A stretch of DNA of 10,396 nucleotides, taken from NCBI GenBank assembly GCA_018824765.1, contig JAHJFW010000119.1:1-10396 (forward strand), given 5' to 3'. Position numbers and translations under genes: made by a program. The DNA comes from Patescibacteria group bacterium. Lineage in GTDB: Bacteria; Patescibacteriota; Patescibacteriia; 2-12-FULL-60-25. Positions 1 to 6,976 of the stretch are shown here, piece by piece. The stretch's first letter is position 1, and each line of letters begins with the position of its first letter. The notes under the pieces were generated by a model. It worked only from the letters and a program-made list of their open reading frames with translations. It was not told where the DNA came from and made no database searches.

Positions 1-1422
1 AAAAAAATGGACAACTGCCAGTCCTGCCAGAAGCGCAAATCCAGAAATACGCACCCACGGCTGAAACGGAGACCTCGACCAACGCAAACCAATGGATGCT
101 AGCAACCATGCCATCACTACAATTCCAATGAACCCAAATTTGATCCAAAACTCAAGCCAGCCCCATTCAAAGGCGTAAGTAGTTACCAAACCCTTGTTGG
201 GAGAGGCCTGCGCGCGCGGATCCATTGATTTGTAAGTTACGGCCGCGCCGAAGCCCGAGCCCAGAATAGGCGCTTTTTTTATTTTATTCCATAAAACCGG
301 CAAAAGATTCCATCTGCTCTCTGCGGCTGCATCACTCAAAGTACCGCGCGATGAAATCAGCGACGCGAGCGATCCCACGTCCACACGTGGGTATGGGAAC
401 CACACGATACCGCCAATAATTCCAAGCGCTATGGCTGATCCGCCGATAATGCGCCAAATGATACGCCATGGCTTAGGAACGTCGGCCTTGCCTTGTCTGC
501 GGCGCTTATAACAAAGAATCAGCAAGGCGGCAGCGCCAACCGCACAACCCGCCCAAATACTTCGTGACAAGCAAAGGATGAGCGTTGCAACGCTTCCAAT
601 GCCGACAAGAAACCACGGAAAACCAAATCGATCTCCCTCTTTTTGCCTGCCCAAAAAAAACAGCGCGCCGCCTAAAGCATAAATCTGCGATTGCATGAAA
701 ATGCGAAATAAATTGCCTGTAACGAGCGTTACCTCGCCAACGCCGGTGCGCCTGACCCATAAATACAAGGGTTGTGACAATCCGCTCAATCCGTGCGTAA
801 ACGCATAAAAAAGCATCAGCGTTTTTAGCGGCAGCCAGAACAATCCGCCTGCGATTGCGTTGAGGCAATGCCGTTTCAAGCCTTCCGGTGATCGCAGCGC
901 AACATAAATCACAGGAACCAACAAAAGCAAAAATGCCCACGCATTAGCATCGGTCCAAAGATCTTCATTTTTAAGCCATGCCCCGCGAATAACGGCCCAA
1001 ATGCAAATAACCAAAACAGCGATCCAAGCCTTGCGTTTGCGCAATTCCTGAAAAACCGCTTGTTTGAATTCAGCCCGCGTCTTTTTCCATTCCAACGCCG
1101 CATTCAACGCCCAGCCTAGAAAAAAAGCGGCGAATAAAACAATGCGGAGCGAAATTCCGCCGTTAACCTCCCAGCCGTTCGGAATCTTCAAAAGCGAACC
1201 CTGGGATCCTACCATTAGCTCAAAAAGCAAAATCGCCAGACCCAAAGCCGGCCGCTTCATGGCAACAACCAGCATTATCAAACCCGCGATTATCGTCGCA
1301 GCCGCTCGGTATGGCGGGTTAAAGACAGTCGCAAAAGAAAGTATTTCAAGAAACGCAATCCCGAGCATCCACTTCAAAAAATCATTCTGCGCATTTGAAA
1401 ACCACTGCTGAATTTTATGCAT
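1..1422 (-). CDS. O-antigen ligase / Wzy-like polysaccharide polymerase, C-terminus cut by window edge
   Basis: The frame is open without a stop from ATG 1422 down to base 1, giving 474 residues with the C-terminus missing. The protein is very hydrophobic, with roughly ten membrane segments visible. A short Wzy_C-type core is recognisable: LSRSIWAG at about residues 285-292 resembles the conserved SR of O-antigen ligases and polymerases, followed by a long extracytoplasmic loop with SRW (369-371), GSGFG (388-392) and EWGWLEF (419-425) before the next helix. Members of this family join or polymerise undecaprenyl-linked glycans on the outer face of the cytoplasmic membrane. Ligase and polymerase cannot be told apart here. 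The classical catalytic His of WaaL is not obvious in the loop, where Glu419 is the nearest polar candidate. The start is the first ATG; an ATG eight bases upstream runs into TAA after two codons. No Shine-Dalgarno is seen. The flippase and glycosyltransferases further right on the same strand support a surface-glycan role. Confidence 0.82.
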   Translation of the reverse strand, partial: MHKIQQWFSNAQNDFLKWMLGIAFLEILSFATVFNPPYRAAATIIAGLIMLVVAMKRPALGLAILLFELMVGSQGSLLKIPNGWEVNGGISLRIVLFAAFFLGWALNAALEWKKTRAEFKQAVFQELRKRKAWIAVLVICIWAVIRGAWLKNEDLWTDANAWAFLLLLVPVIYVALRSPEGLKRHCLNAIAGGLFWLPLKTLMLFYAFTHGLSGLSQPLYLWVRRTGVGEVTLVTGNLFRIFMQSQIYALGGALFFLGRQKEGDRFGFPWFLVGIGSVATLILCLSRSIWAGCAVGAAALLILCYKRRRQGKADVPKPWRIIWRIIGGSAIALGIIGGIVWFPYPRVDVGSLASLISSRGTLSDAAAESRWNLLPVLWNKIKKAPILGSGFGAAVTYKSMDPRAQASPNKGLVTTYAFEWGWLEFWIKFGFIGIVVMAWLLASIGLRWSRSPFQPWVRISGFALLAGLAVVHFF

Positions 1423-1488
1423 TAAGACATTCTGTCAGGTTATCAACCGGATGACAACAACTTGATCACGCTCCATATATCCTTTTAA

Positions 1489-1518
1489 TTGACAGCCGAT
1501 ATTTTATAGGTCTACTAT
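1489..1518 (+). promoter_or_regulatory. Putative sigma70-type promoter for the MopE/GH26 lipoprotein gene
   Basis: A perfect TTGACA -35 hexamer lies at 1489-1494 and TACTAT, matching four of six -10 positions, at 1513-1518, with an 18-base spacer. Transcription would start near 1525, leaving a leader of about 45 bases. A second TTGACA at 1531-1536 has no credible -10 at the right distance. The divergent ligase gene starts at 1422; I found no convincing promoter for it on the other strand. Confidence 0.5.
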
Positions 1519-1557
1519 CAAATCAGGCCTTTGACAATTAAAAAAAGTTCGAACAAA

Positions 1558-1563
1558 AGGGGG
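1558..1563 (+). promoter_or_regulatory. Strong Shine-Dalgarno deciding the lipoprotein start
   Basis: AGGGGG lies eight bases before ATG 1572 but only two bases before the in-frame TTG at 1566. This favours ATG 1572. The clear purine-rich site contrasts with the minus-strand genes, which lack one. Confidence 0.7.
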
Positions 1564-1571
1564 AATTGACA

Positions 1572-3947
1572 ATGTACACGCATAAATGCTGGCTGGTACT
1601 TTTCACGGCTTTTTTGTGCGGCTGCATTTTTGACCCTCAGCCTGAGCCGCCTGACAAGGACCAAGACACGACTTCGACAAAGCCCGTCCAGATCGATAAT
1701 GACGGAGATGGCTTTACGAAGGAATCCGGCGACTGTGATGACATGAGTAACTCTGTCTATCCGGGCGCTGAAGAATTCTGCAATGGCAAAGACGACAACT
1801 GCGACGGGCAGGAGGATGAAGGTATTCTCGATGGCTATCAATACTGCGATACGGGAATACCCGGAATCTGTGCGGAGGGAGTCATTGCCTGCCAGAACGG
1901 ATCAATCGTTTGTGCGCAGGTATTGCCGCCGGTTCAGGAAACCTGCAACGGCATAGACGACGACTGCGACGGGCAGGCGGATCAGGAAAATCCGGAAGGC
2001 AACCTACCCTGCGACACGGGAATGCCGGGAATCTGTGCCGATGGAGTAACTGACTGCCAGAACGGATCACCTGTCTGCATGCAGGCAATTGAGCCGGTTC
2101 AGGAAGTCTGCGACGGCATAGATAACAACTGCAACGGGCAGTCTGATGAGAATCTCGGTTCAACGACATGCGGCATTGGCGCGTGCAAGGTAACGCAGGC
2201 CATCTGCGTGAACGGAGTCATACAAACCTGCAAACCAAAGTCTCCGTCGTACGAGCTTTGCAATGGCGTAGACGACGACTGCGACGGGCAGACTGATGAA
2301 AACCTCGGTTCAACAACCTGCGGCATTGGCGCGTGCAAAGTAACGCAGGCCAACTGCGTGAACGGAGTCCCGCAAACATGCAAGCCAAAGTCTCCGTCGT
2401 CAGAGCTTTGCAATAGCAAAGACGACGACTGCGACGGGCAGACTGATGAGAATAATCCGGAAGGCAACCAGTCTTGCAACTCGGGTCAGCCCGGCATTTG
2501 CGCCGGAGGACTCACTAAATGCCTGTACGGTTCGGTTACCTGTCTGCAAGCACAACAGCCGTTGCCGGAAACCTGCAACGGTAAGGATGACGATTGCGAC
2601 GGCCAGACTGATGAAGAAAACTCCGTCGGTTGCCTATACTATTATTACGATGGAGACGGCGACGGCTATGGAACGCCGCCGGCAAAATGTTTGTGCGCGC
2701 CCAGTGGCGGTTATCAAATCGCGCAAGGCGGCGATTGCAATGACACGAATACGCAGGTCCATCCGAACGCTCCGGAAATCTGCGACAATATCGCCGACAA
2801 TAACTGCGATGGCTATCTCGATCCCAGCGAAATCGATAATGACGGCGACGGCTACACCGAATGCCAAAACGATTGCAATGACGGATCGAAGTATGTCGCG
2901 CCCGGGCTCTACGAGCTCTGCGACCAAATCGACAACAATTGCAATAACGCCGTTGACGAAGGCTGTAGTGCGGTCCCGCCGGTCAAGTCCATGCCGATGT
3001 CTTCAAAAGGCGTTCTGCGCGGCATTTTCCCTGGCGGCTCTGTAGGCGACTCTGGTCGCAGCCACCTTGGCGTAGTGGACAGCTTAACCGGCCTGTTCAT
3101 CTACATCTACAAATTCTATTGGAATCTGGACAGCGGCGAAACCGTGAAAAACGGATCGCCGACTATTGCCAACACTGCGCAGGCGATTTGGAACAGCGGC
3201 CGTCTCCCCATGCTAGACATTCGAGTCGATGCTTTCACCAGCTCCTATCCTTACATCTCCCAATGGCATATTGACCGCTTGCGCCAATTCGCCTACTGGG
3301 TCAGGGATGAGTATACCGGCGAAATCGCCGTTGCCCTTTTCCATGAAATGAACCTCGAAAACTCGCCCTATTGCAGTTCGAGTTGGAGCAAGGCGCAGTG
3401 CATAGACGCGTTCAAAAACGCTTTCATGTTCGTATCCAACCTTCTAAGCCAAGCCGCGCCAGGCCGTATACACGTCGGTATCAACTACAACATGCGCTTT
3501 TACGGCTATGGAGGCGTAGGCGCAAAGTATGCGGACTGGAGCGTTGATCGCGGCTATTACGACTGGGTCGGCTACAATATCTTCGCGCACGCCTGCGCGC
3601 TCGGCAAGCGCGAAACAGATGACATCTGGTTTCTGAAAGCGGCACTGAAGGAAACGAACAATAACTTCCACGACCAGTTCTGCGCGAACGCGCCCTGCAT
3701 CATAGCCGAAACCGCGGCCTCTAATTCCTGTTCTGCAGGATACCAAAACTGGTGGATTGACCGTTTCGCGATCGGTAGCAACGCGGGCTACCCATACCTC
3801 AATCTGCACCTACCGTTGATCAAAGGGGTAATCTGGTTCCACCAGAACAACTACCCGCTCGGCGGTTGGGAAGAGAACTGGCTGATCGCCAATTACGCGT
3901 ACTTTGCCGCCATCTTCGGCAATTCGTACTTCGTGAACACGCCATAG
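1572..3947 (+). CDS. Lipoprotein with eight MopE-type metal-binding motifs and a C-terminal GH26-like glycosidase domain
   Basis: The product is 791 residues. The N-terminus is a lipoprotein signal with lipobox LCGC and lipidated Cys18, then an acidic Pro/Asp-rich linker. Residues about 42-465 hold eight copies of a Cys-Asn-Gly-x-Asp-Asp-x-Cys-Asp-Gly type motif, matching the putative metal-binding motif of MopE-like proteins. First Cys are at 70 (copy 1) and 450 (copy 8). DxDGDG EF-hand-like loops occur at the N-terminal end (DNDGDG at 42) and again before copies 7 and 8. Residues about 470-791 resemble GH26 (beta-mannanase-type, TIM-barrel) glycosidases: HEMN at 591-594 with Glu592 as likely acid/base, YDWVGYN, IAETA with Glu713 as likely nucleophile, and GVIWFHQNN near the end. 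The 121-residue spacing of the two Glu fits a retaining clan GH-A enzyme. The six Cys in this domain suggest disulfides outside the membrane. ATG 1572 was chosen over TTG 1566 from the ribosome binding site. The substrate is unknown; a degenerate, non-catalytic domain cannot be excluded. Confidence 0.85.
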   Translation: MYTHKCWLVLFTAFLCGCIFDPQPEPPDKDQDTTSTKPVQIDNDGDGFTKESGDCDDMSNSVYPGAEEFCNGKDDNCDGQEDEGILDGYQYCDTGIPGICAEGVIACQNGSIVCAQVLPPVQETCNGIDDDCDGQADQENPEGNLPCDTGMPGICADGVTDCQNGSPVCMQAIEPVQEVCDGIDNNCNGQSDENLGSTTCGIGACKVTQAICVNGVIQTCKPKSPSYELCNGVDDDCDGQTDENLGSTTCGIGACKVTQANCVNGVPQTCKPKSPSSELCNSKDDDCDGQTDENNPEGNQSCNSGQPGICAGGLTKCLYGSVTCLQAQQPLPETCNGKDDDCDGQTDEENSVGCLYYYYDGDGDGYGTPPAKCLCAPSGGYQIAQGGDCNDTNTQVHPNAPEICDNIADNNCDGYLDPSEIDNDGDGYTECQNDCNDGSKYVAPGLYELCDQIDNNCNNAVDEGCSAVPPVKSMPMSSKGVLRGIFPGGSVGDSGRSHLGVVDSLTGLFIYIYKFYWNLDSGETVKNGSPTIANTAQAIWNSGRLPMLDIRVDAFTSSYPYISQWHIDRLRQFAYWVRDEYTGEIAVALFHEMNLENSPYCSSSWSKAQCIDAFKNAFMFVSNLLSQAAPGRIHVGINYNMRFYGYGGVGAKYADWSVDRGYYDWVGYNIFAHACALGKRETDDIWFLKAALKETNNNFHDQFCANAPCIIAETAASNSCSAGYQNWWIDRFAIGSNAGYPYLNLHLPLIKGVIWFHQNNYPLGGWEENWLIANYAYFAAIFGNSYFVNTP
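1779..2966 (+). repeat. Array of eight MopE-type coding repeats
   Basis: Eight Cys/Asp motif copies are spaced unevenly within the lipoprotein gene. Several flanking segments are also repeated: CDTGxPGIC plus downstream sequence recurs 165 bp apart, at 1845 and 2010, and a more divergent version starts near 2475. Copies 7 and 8 are the most diverged (CDNIADNNCDG and CDQIDNNCNN) and have EF-hand-like DNDGDG loops before them, so the array seems to be built from at least two unit types. Confidence 0.85.
2151..2450 (+). repeat. Two-copy 150-bp near-identical tandem repeat
   Basis: Unit 1 is 2151-2300 and unit 2 is 2301-2450, exactly 50 codons each. They share long identical stretches and differ at scattered bases, several of them synonymous. 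Each unit encodes a GSTTCGIGACKVTQA segment followed by one MopE motif. The in-frame length and high nucleotide identity indicate a recent duplication that adds one metal-binding unit. Confidence 0.9.
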
Positions 3948-3967
3948 GTCTCAACAACTTCTCTACG

Positions 3968-4018
3968 AAGACTCTTCAGGGTTCGCCAATCGGCTAACCT
4001 GCCGGAGTCTTTTTTTTT
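3968..4018 (+). terminator. Intrinsic terminator of the lipoprotein gene
   Basis: AGACTC at 3969-3974 pairs with GAGTCT at 4005-4010. After a small internal loop the hairpin continues with CAGGGTT (3977-3983) against AACCTG (3997-4002 region) and GCC against GGC, closed by an AATC loop. A run of nine T follows. It lies 20 bases after the stop and ends just before the stop of the convergent glycosyltransferase gene. The minus strand has no T-run after the hairpin, so it should act in the plus direction. Confidence 0.85.
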
Positions 4019-4021
4019 GCC

Positions 4022-4918
4022 TCATCTCTTGCCACGTCTCTTAGAGAGTGTAGGCCGCTTATTTCCAAAAAATCTTTCTATGATGTATGCCTCCAAAATT
4101 GCGACCGGGCAAACCAAGGAAATCAACCGCGCCCTCCAGCCGGGATGCCACTTGGTAAAATATTTTTTCAAACTATCGTTGAATATTCTTTGCTTGTGCG
4201 TGGAAAAAAGTTGTGCGAATGATTCTCCGCCGTGGTGAATTACTGTTACAAACGGCTCATGATCAACTTCCCACCCGCGCTGTTTCGCTTGTTTGCAATA
4301 GTCCACTTCTTCAAACCAAATAAAATAACGTTCGTCCAAACCGCCTATCTGCTCAATAAGCTCGCGGCGGATTAAGAAACAAGCGCCCATGACTTGATCG
4401 ACTTTTATTTTATCTTTATCATTAGCAAGAGGATTAAAATAATTCTTAAAAAGCCATGGGAGTAAATGATGCAATTTCAATAAAATTCCGATTTGGTTCC
4501 AAACGGTCGGAAACCGCCGCACGCTTGGCTGATGTTTTCCATCCGGATAAATCAGTTGCGGACCAAAAATCCCCGCTTTTGGATTATTATCAGCGGCTTT
4601 CACCAGATTCAAAAGCGAATCAGGCGGGCATTCTGTATCCGGATTAAGCAGCAGAACGTACCGCGCATCATATCCCGAGATTCCCTGATTGCAAGCTTTT
4701 GCAAAACCGCGATTGTCTTTGTTGGCGATAATGTGCAATCTGCCGTTCAATTCCTGCGCGCACTTTTCAGCCATTTCCACACTTCCATCATTCGAAGCAT
4801 TGTCCGCCATAATCGCCTCCCAATCCAAACCAGCGCAAGCAGTTGGCAAAGATTTCAAACACCGTTCGAGAAGCCGCTCGACATTCCAAGAGACAATTAT
4901 GATGCGGAGATCTTTCAT
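4022..4918 (-). CDS. GT2 glycosyltransferase, rhamnosyltransferase (WbbL)-like
   Basis: A 298-residue family 2 glycosyltransferase of the GT-A fold, full length for the group. It opens with IIIVSWNVERLLERCLKSL, then DNASNDGS (39-46), NRGF (69-72), NPDTE (92-96) standing in for the metal-binding DxD, MGACFLIRR (177-185) and GGLDERYFIWFEEVDYC (192-208), the acceptor-side block typical of WbbL/WcaA-like enzymes that add rhamnose or similar sugars to lipid-linked acceptors. HHGGES (228-233) is also typical. There is no strong membrane anchor; the C-terminus is basic (KRRGKR). It should act on the cytoplasmic face of the membrane in surface-glycan assembly. The donor sugar cannot be read from sequence. 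The gene is last in the four-gene minus cluster, 88 bases after its upstream neighbour. The start has no Shine-Dalgarno. The stop is TGA, meeting the terminator of the convergent gene. Confidence 0.9.
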   Translation of the reverse strand: MKDLRIIIVSWNVERLLERCLKSLPTACAGLDWEAIMADNASNDGSVEMAEKCAQELNGRLHIIANKDNRGFAKACNQGISGYDARYVLLLNPDTECPPDSLLNLVKAADNNPKAGIFGPQLIYPDGKHQPSVRRFPTVWNQIGILLKLHHLLPWLFKNYFNPLANDKDKIKVDQVMGACFLIRRELIEQIGGLDERYFIWFEEVDYCKQAKQRGWEVDHEPFVTVIHHGGESFAQLFSTHKQRIFNDSLKKYFTKWHPGWRARLISLVCPVAILEAYIIERFFGNKRPTLSKRRGKR

Positions 4919-5009
4919 AAGTGAAGTGAATAGAGAAGTAGAGAAGTAGGCGAAATATTTCCCATCCCAGACTTTATGACTTTACGGACTTTATAGACTT
5001 GATGACTTA
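4919..5009. repeat. Low-complexity short-word repeats filling the spacer between two glycosyltransferase genes
   Basis: AGAGAAGT is tandemly duplicated at 4932-4947. GACTT recurs at 4970, 4979, 4987, 4996 and 5004, a regular 8/9-base alternation with variable filler. The last copy overlaps the TAA stop (5007-5009) of the upstream glycosyltransferase gene. No ORF, promoter or terminator is evident in this 88-bp stretch. Confidence 0.75.
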
Positions 5010-5714
5010 TAGCCGGTGTTTTTTCCTCACAATCTGTTCGGCTTCGCGATATTCCCGTATAACCTTTGGCATAAAACCCAACTTTTGCCAAGGAATTTTA
5101 TACAAAAAACGCGGCGCCCAACGGCTCATCCCGTTTCTGCGCGGTTTAATACGGTAAAGCGGGCGGTTTATCCAAACCCCTTTTCCTCCACGCTCCGCAA
5201 TTGTGAGCCACAAATCCCAATCTTGAAACTTCTTCAAACTCTCGTCAAAACCGGGAAAAGCCACACGACGGAGCAGAGAAGAAGTATGAATAAAATTTCT
5301 TTTCTTCAGCGCTTCAACATCAAACGGCAATCCGCGGAAAAGTTTCGAGCCCCAAAAAAAATCGGAATATGCAAATACTGCGTCAGTATGTTCATTCAGA
5401 GCATTAACAAAAGTTTCCAGCGCATCAGGCTCAAGTTCAACATCTGCATCCAAAAATAGCAGAAATTCGCCGCTTGTCCGCTCGGCCCCATAATTTCTCG
5501 CGGCCGGCGCTCCTGAATTTTTTTCCAAACGAAAAAATTTTAGCTTTAATTTATCTACAAATTCAGAAACGACAGCCTTTGGATTATCCATTGAACTATC
5601 ATCAACAACCACGATTTCATTGGGTTGAAGCGTCTGATCCTGTATACCCTTTAGCGTGCGTCGTAAAACTTCTGCATGATTAAAACAGGGGATTATGATG
5701 GAAATGGTATCCAT
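5007..5714 (-). CDS. GT2 glycosyltransferase
   Basis: A 235-residue family 2 (GT-A) glycosyltransferase. It shows ISIIIPCFNHAEVLRRTL at the start, VDDSS (37-41) for nucleotide binding, NSGAPAARN (66-74), the metal-binding DAD at 89-91 in FLDADVELE, and DWDLW (165-169) with TIAERG, the usual acceptor/base block. The C-terminus is short and basic with no clear transmembrane anchor, so it is probably a soluble or peripheral enzyme on the cytoplasmic face. It would transfer one sugar to the lipid-linked surface glycan; donor and acceptor are unknown. The start ATG has no Shine-Dalgarno. It lies between the GT4 gene (152-bp spacer) and the second GT2 gene (88-bp spacer) on the same strand. Confidence 0.9.
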   Translation of the reverse strand: MDTISIIIPCFNHAEVLRRTLKGIQDQTLQPNEIVVVDDSSMDNPKAVVSEFVDKLKLKFFRLEKNSGAPAARNYGAERTSGEFLLFLDADVELEPDALETFVNALNEHTDAVFAYSDFFWGSKLFRGLPFDVEALKKRNFIHTSSLLRRVAFPGFDESLKKFQDWDLWLTIAERGGKGVWINRPLYRIKPRRNGMSRWAPRFLYKIPWQKLGFMPKVIREYREAEQIVRKKHRL

Positions 5715-5880
5715 GAGGTTTTAGGTGATAGGTTAAATGACTGATGGGGAGAATGGAGAACGACGAAATCCGAATGACTAATGACGAATTTAGGAAAATA
5801 ATTCAATTTTCAATGTTTGGATAATTTCTCACTCCCCTTTTATCATTTCCAACCACTCATTACAAACTACTCACTACAAA
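5715..5880. repeat. Low-complexity spacer with a 14-bp tandem repeat that straddles the GT4 stop codon
   Basis: CCACTCATTACAAA (5853-5866) is followed directly by CTACTCACTACAAA (5867-5880), identical at 12 of 14 positions. The TAG stop of the GT4 gene sits exactly at the unit border (5867-5869), so its last codons are made of repeat. Further along are degenerate ACGAA / GAATGAC / AATGACGAAT words (5761-5790) and AATTCAATTTTCAAT. No ORF, terminator or convincing promoter was found in the 152-bp spacer. Confidence 0.7.
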
Positions 5881-6976
5881 CCGTCCCAAGCTTCTCCGCC
5901 AGTTTCAGCCATCTATCGCTCCAGCAAAATTCATCCTCTACTCTCTCTCGACCCGCCTGACCCAACGTCTTCCGCAAATCCCCGTCTTCCAGCAGTTTCT
6001 CAACTGCATGGGCGATTTCACTTATTTTGTCCGCGTCCACCACCAAACCTGTCCGCCTATCAACAACTGCCTCTTTTATGCCGCCGCTAGAACCAGCTAC
6101 ACACGGCAAACCGGCTTTTGCAGCTTCCAAATATACTATTCCAAAACCTTCAACATCGAATTTTTCTTCGCGCGCCGGCAAAAGAAACACATCCGCAGAC
6201 GCCAGCCATAATTTTTTTTCGTTGTCCTTCGCGTCCCGTATCCACTTTACTTTTGTCCGGCACTCTTCTGCGACTTTTTCCAATCTCGCCGAATCCGGTC
6301 CATCACCCAGCACGACATAAACGACATCCGCATAAGTCTGCACCCGCGACATCGCCCTTAATGAAAAATCCAAACCTTTGCGGGGTATCAGCCTGGCCAC
6401 TGTCAAAACAATTTGTTCATCAGGGCCTATATTCAAAATCCGGCGCGCTTCTTCCCTGCTTGGATACGGCCCTTCTTCAACAGCCGGAGTTATGACGATA
6501 ACGTCTGTCCGGCGTTTCAAAAGCTTGAGCAATTCTTTTTTTGTGAATTCGCTGTTTGCGATCAAAACCTTTGCGCCATTGCACACCCTGTTCAGCAGCC
6601 AGCTTTTCCATCTGCCGGCCGCTAATTTTAAATCCAATCCATGGAAAATAATCGAGTATTCCGGGCCCCCGACAAGTTTTGACAGCCAAGCGGCAGTGCC
6701 GACCGGAAAAACATGGCTGACCAACAATTGTTTGCCGCCCCCGATTTTTCTGCACACATTGACCATGGGACGCCATTTTACTCGGCCCGCACAAAACAGT
6801 TTTTTCGCAACAACCTCACCCGGCCCGTCAGTCGCATGCCCCTCCGGAACAATGACGGAAATCCCGCCGTCTGATTCCTTAACCAAAGACGACAAATAAA
6901 CTGCCACGCCGCCGCATTCAGGCGGGTAGTCCAAGGTAAGTAACACGATTTTGCTATTCTTCATGCGTGATTTCAA
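5867..6976 (-). CDS. GT4 family (GT-B) glycosyltransferase, PimB/WbuB-like
   Basis: A 369-residue retaining glycosyltransferase of the GT-B fold. The N-terminal half has DYPPECGGVAVYLSSL (16-31), a donor/acceptor cleft motif typical of PimB-like enzymes, then HGLD (112-115) and ANSEFTK (140-146). The C-terminal half has RLIPRKG (195-201), LGDGP (223-227) and the E-x7-E signature EGFGIVYLE (Glu276 and Glu284), followed by AGLPCVAGSSGGIKEAV. It probably adds a hexose or mannose to a lipid-linked glycan precursor from a nucleotide sugar at the cytoplasmic membrane. The outer ATG 6976 overlaps the flippase gene by 23 bases; an in-frame ATG at 6964 (MKNSKIVLL) fits the usual family N-terminus as well, and no Shine-Dalgarno separates them. 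The overlap implies transcription with the flippase. The C-terminal VCSE is encoded by the spacer repeat. Confidence 0.9.
   Translation of the reverse strand: MKSRMKNSKIVLLTLDYPPECGGVAVYLSSLVKESDGGISVIVPEGHATDGPGEVVAKKLFCAGRVKWRPMVNVCRKIGGGKQLLVSHVFPVGTAAWLSKLVGGPEYSIIFHGLDLKLAAGRWKSWLLNRVCNGAKVLIANSEFTKKELLKLLKRRTDVIVITPAVEEGPYPSREEARRILNIGPDEQIVLTVARLIPRKGLDFSLRAMSRVQTYADVVYVVLGDGPDSARLEKVAEECRTKVKWIRDAKDNEKKLWLASADVFLLPAREEKFDVEGFGIVYLEAAKAGLPCVAGSSGGIKEAVVDRRTGLVVDADKISEIAHAVEKLLEDGDLRKTLGQAGRERVEDEFCWSDRWLKLAEKLGTVCSE

Noticed and set aside
506..940. Minus-strand ORF of 144 codons and a neighbouring one at 909-1103
   Set aside because: They lie inside the ligase gene in another frame; the frame from 1422 is open throughout and gives typical membrane protein sequence, while these give Arg/Cys-rich sequence.
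1566..1571. TTG 1566 as start of the lipoprotein
   Set aside because: Only two bases separate it from the Shine-Dalgarno, against eight for ATG 1572.
2099..2479. Minus-strand ORF with an internal repeat, antisense to the lipoprotein gene
   Set aside because: Its repeat is only the reverse reading of the 150-bp coding duplication; no start signal and no protein-like features.
1779..2966. CRISPR-like or other non-coding repeat array
   Set aside because: The repeats are long, in frame, encode conserved Cys/Asp motifs and have no regular unique spacers.
3968..4018. Bidirectional terminator between the convergent genes
   Set aside because: There is a T-run only after the plus-strand hairpin; the minus-strand side lacks one.
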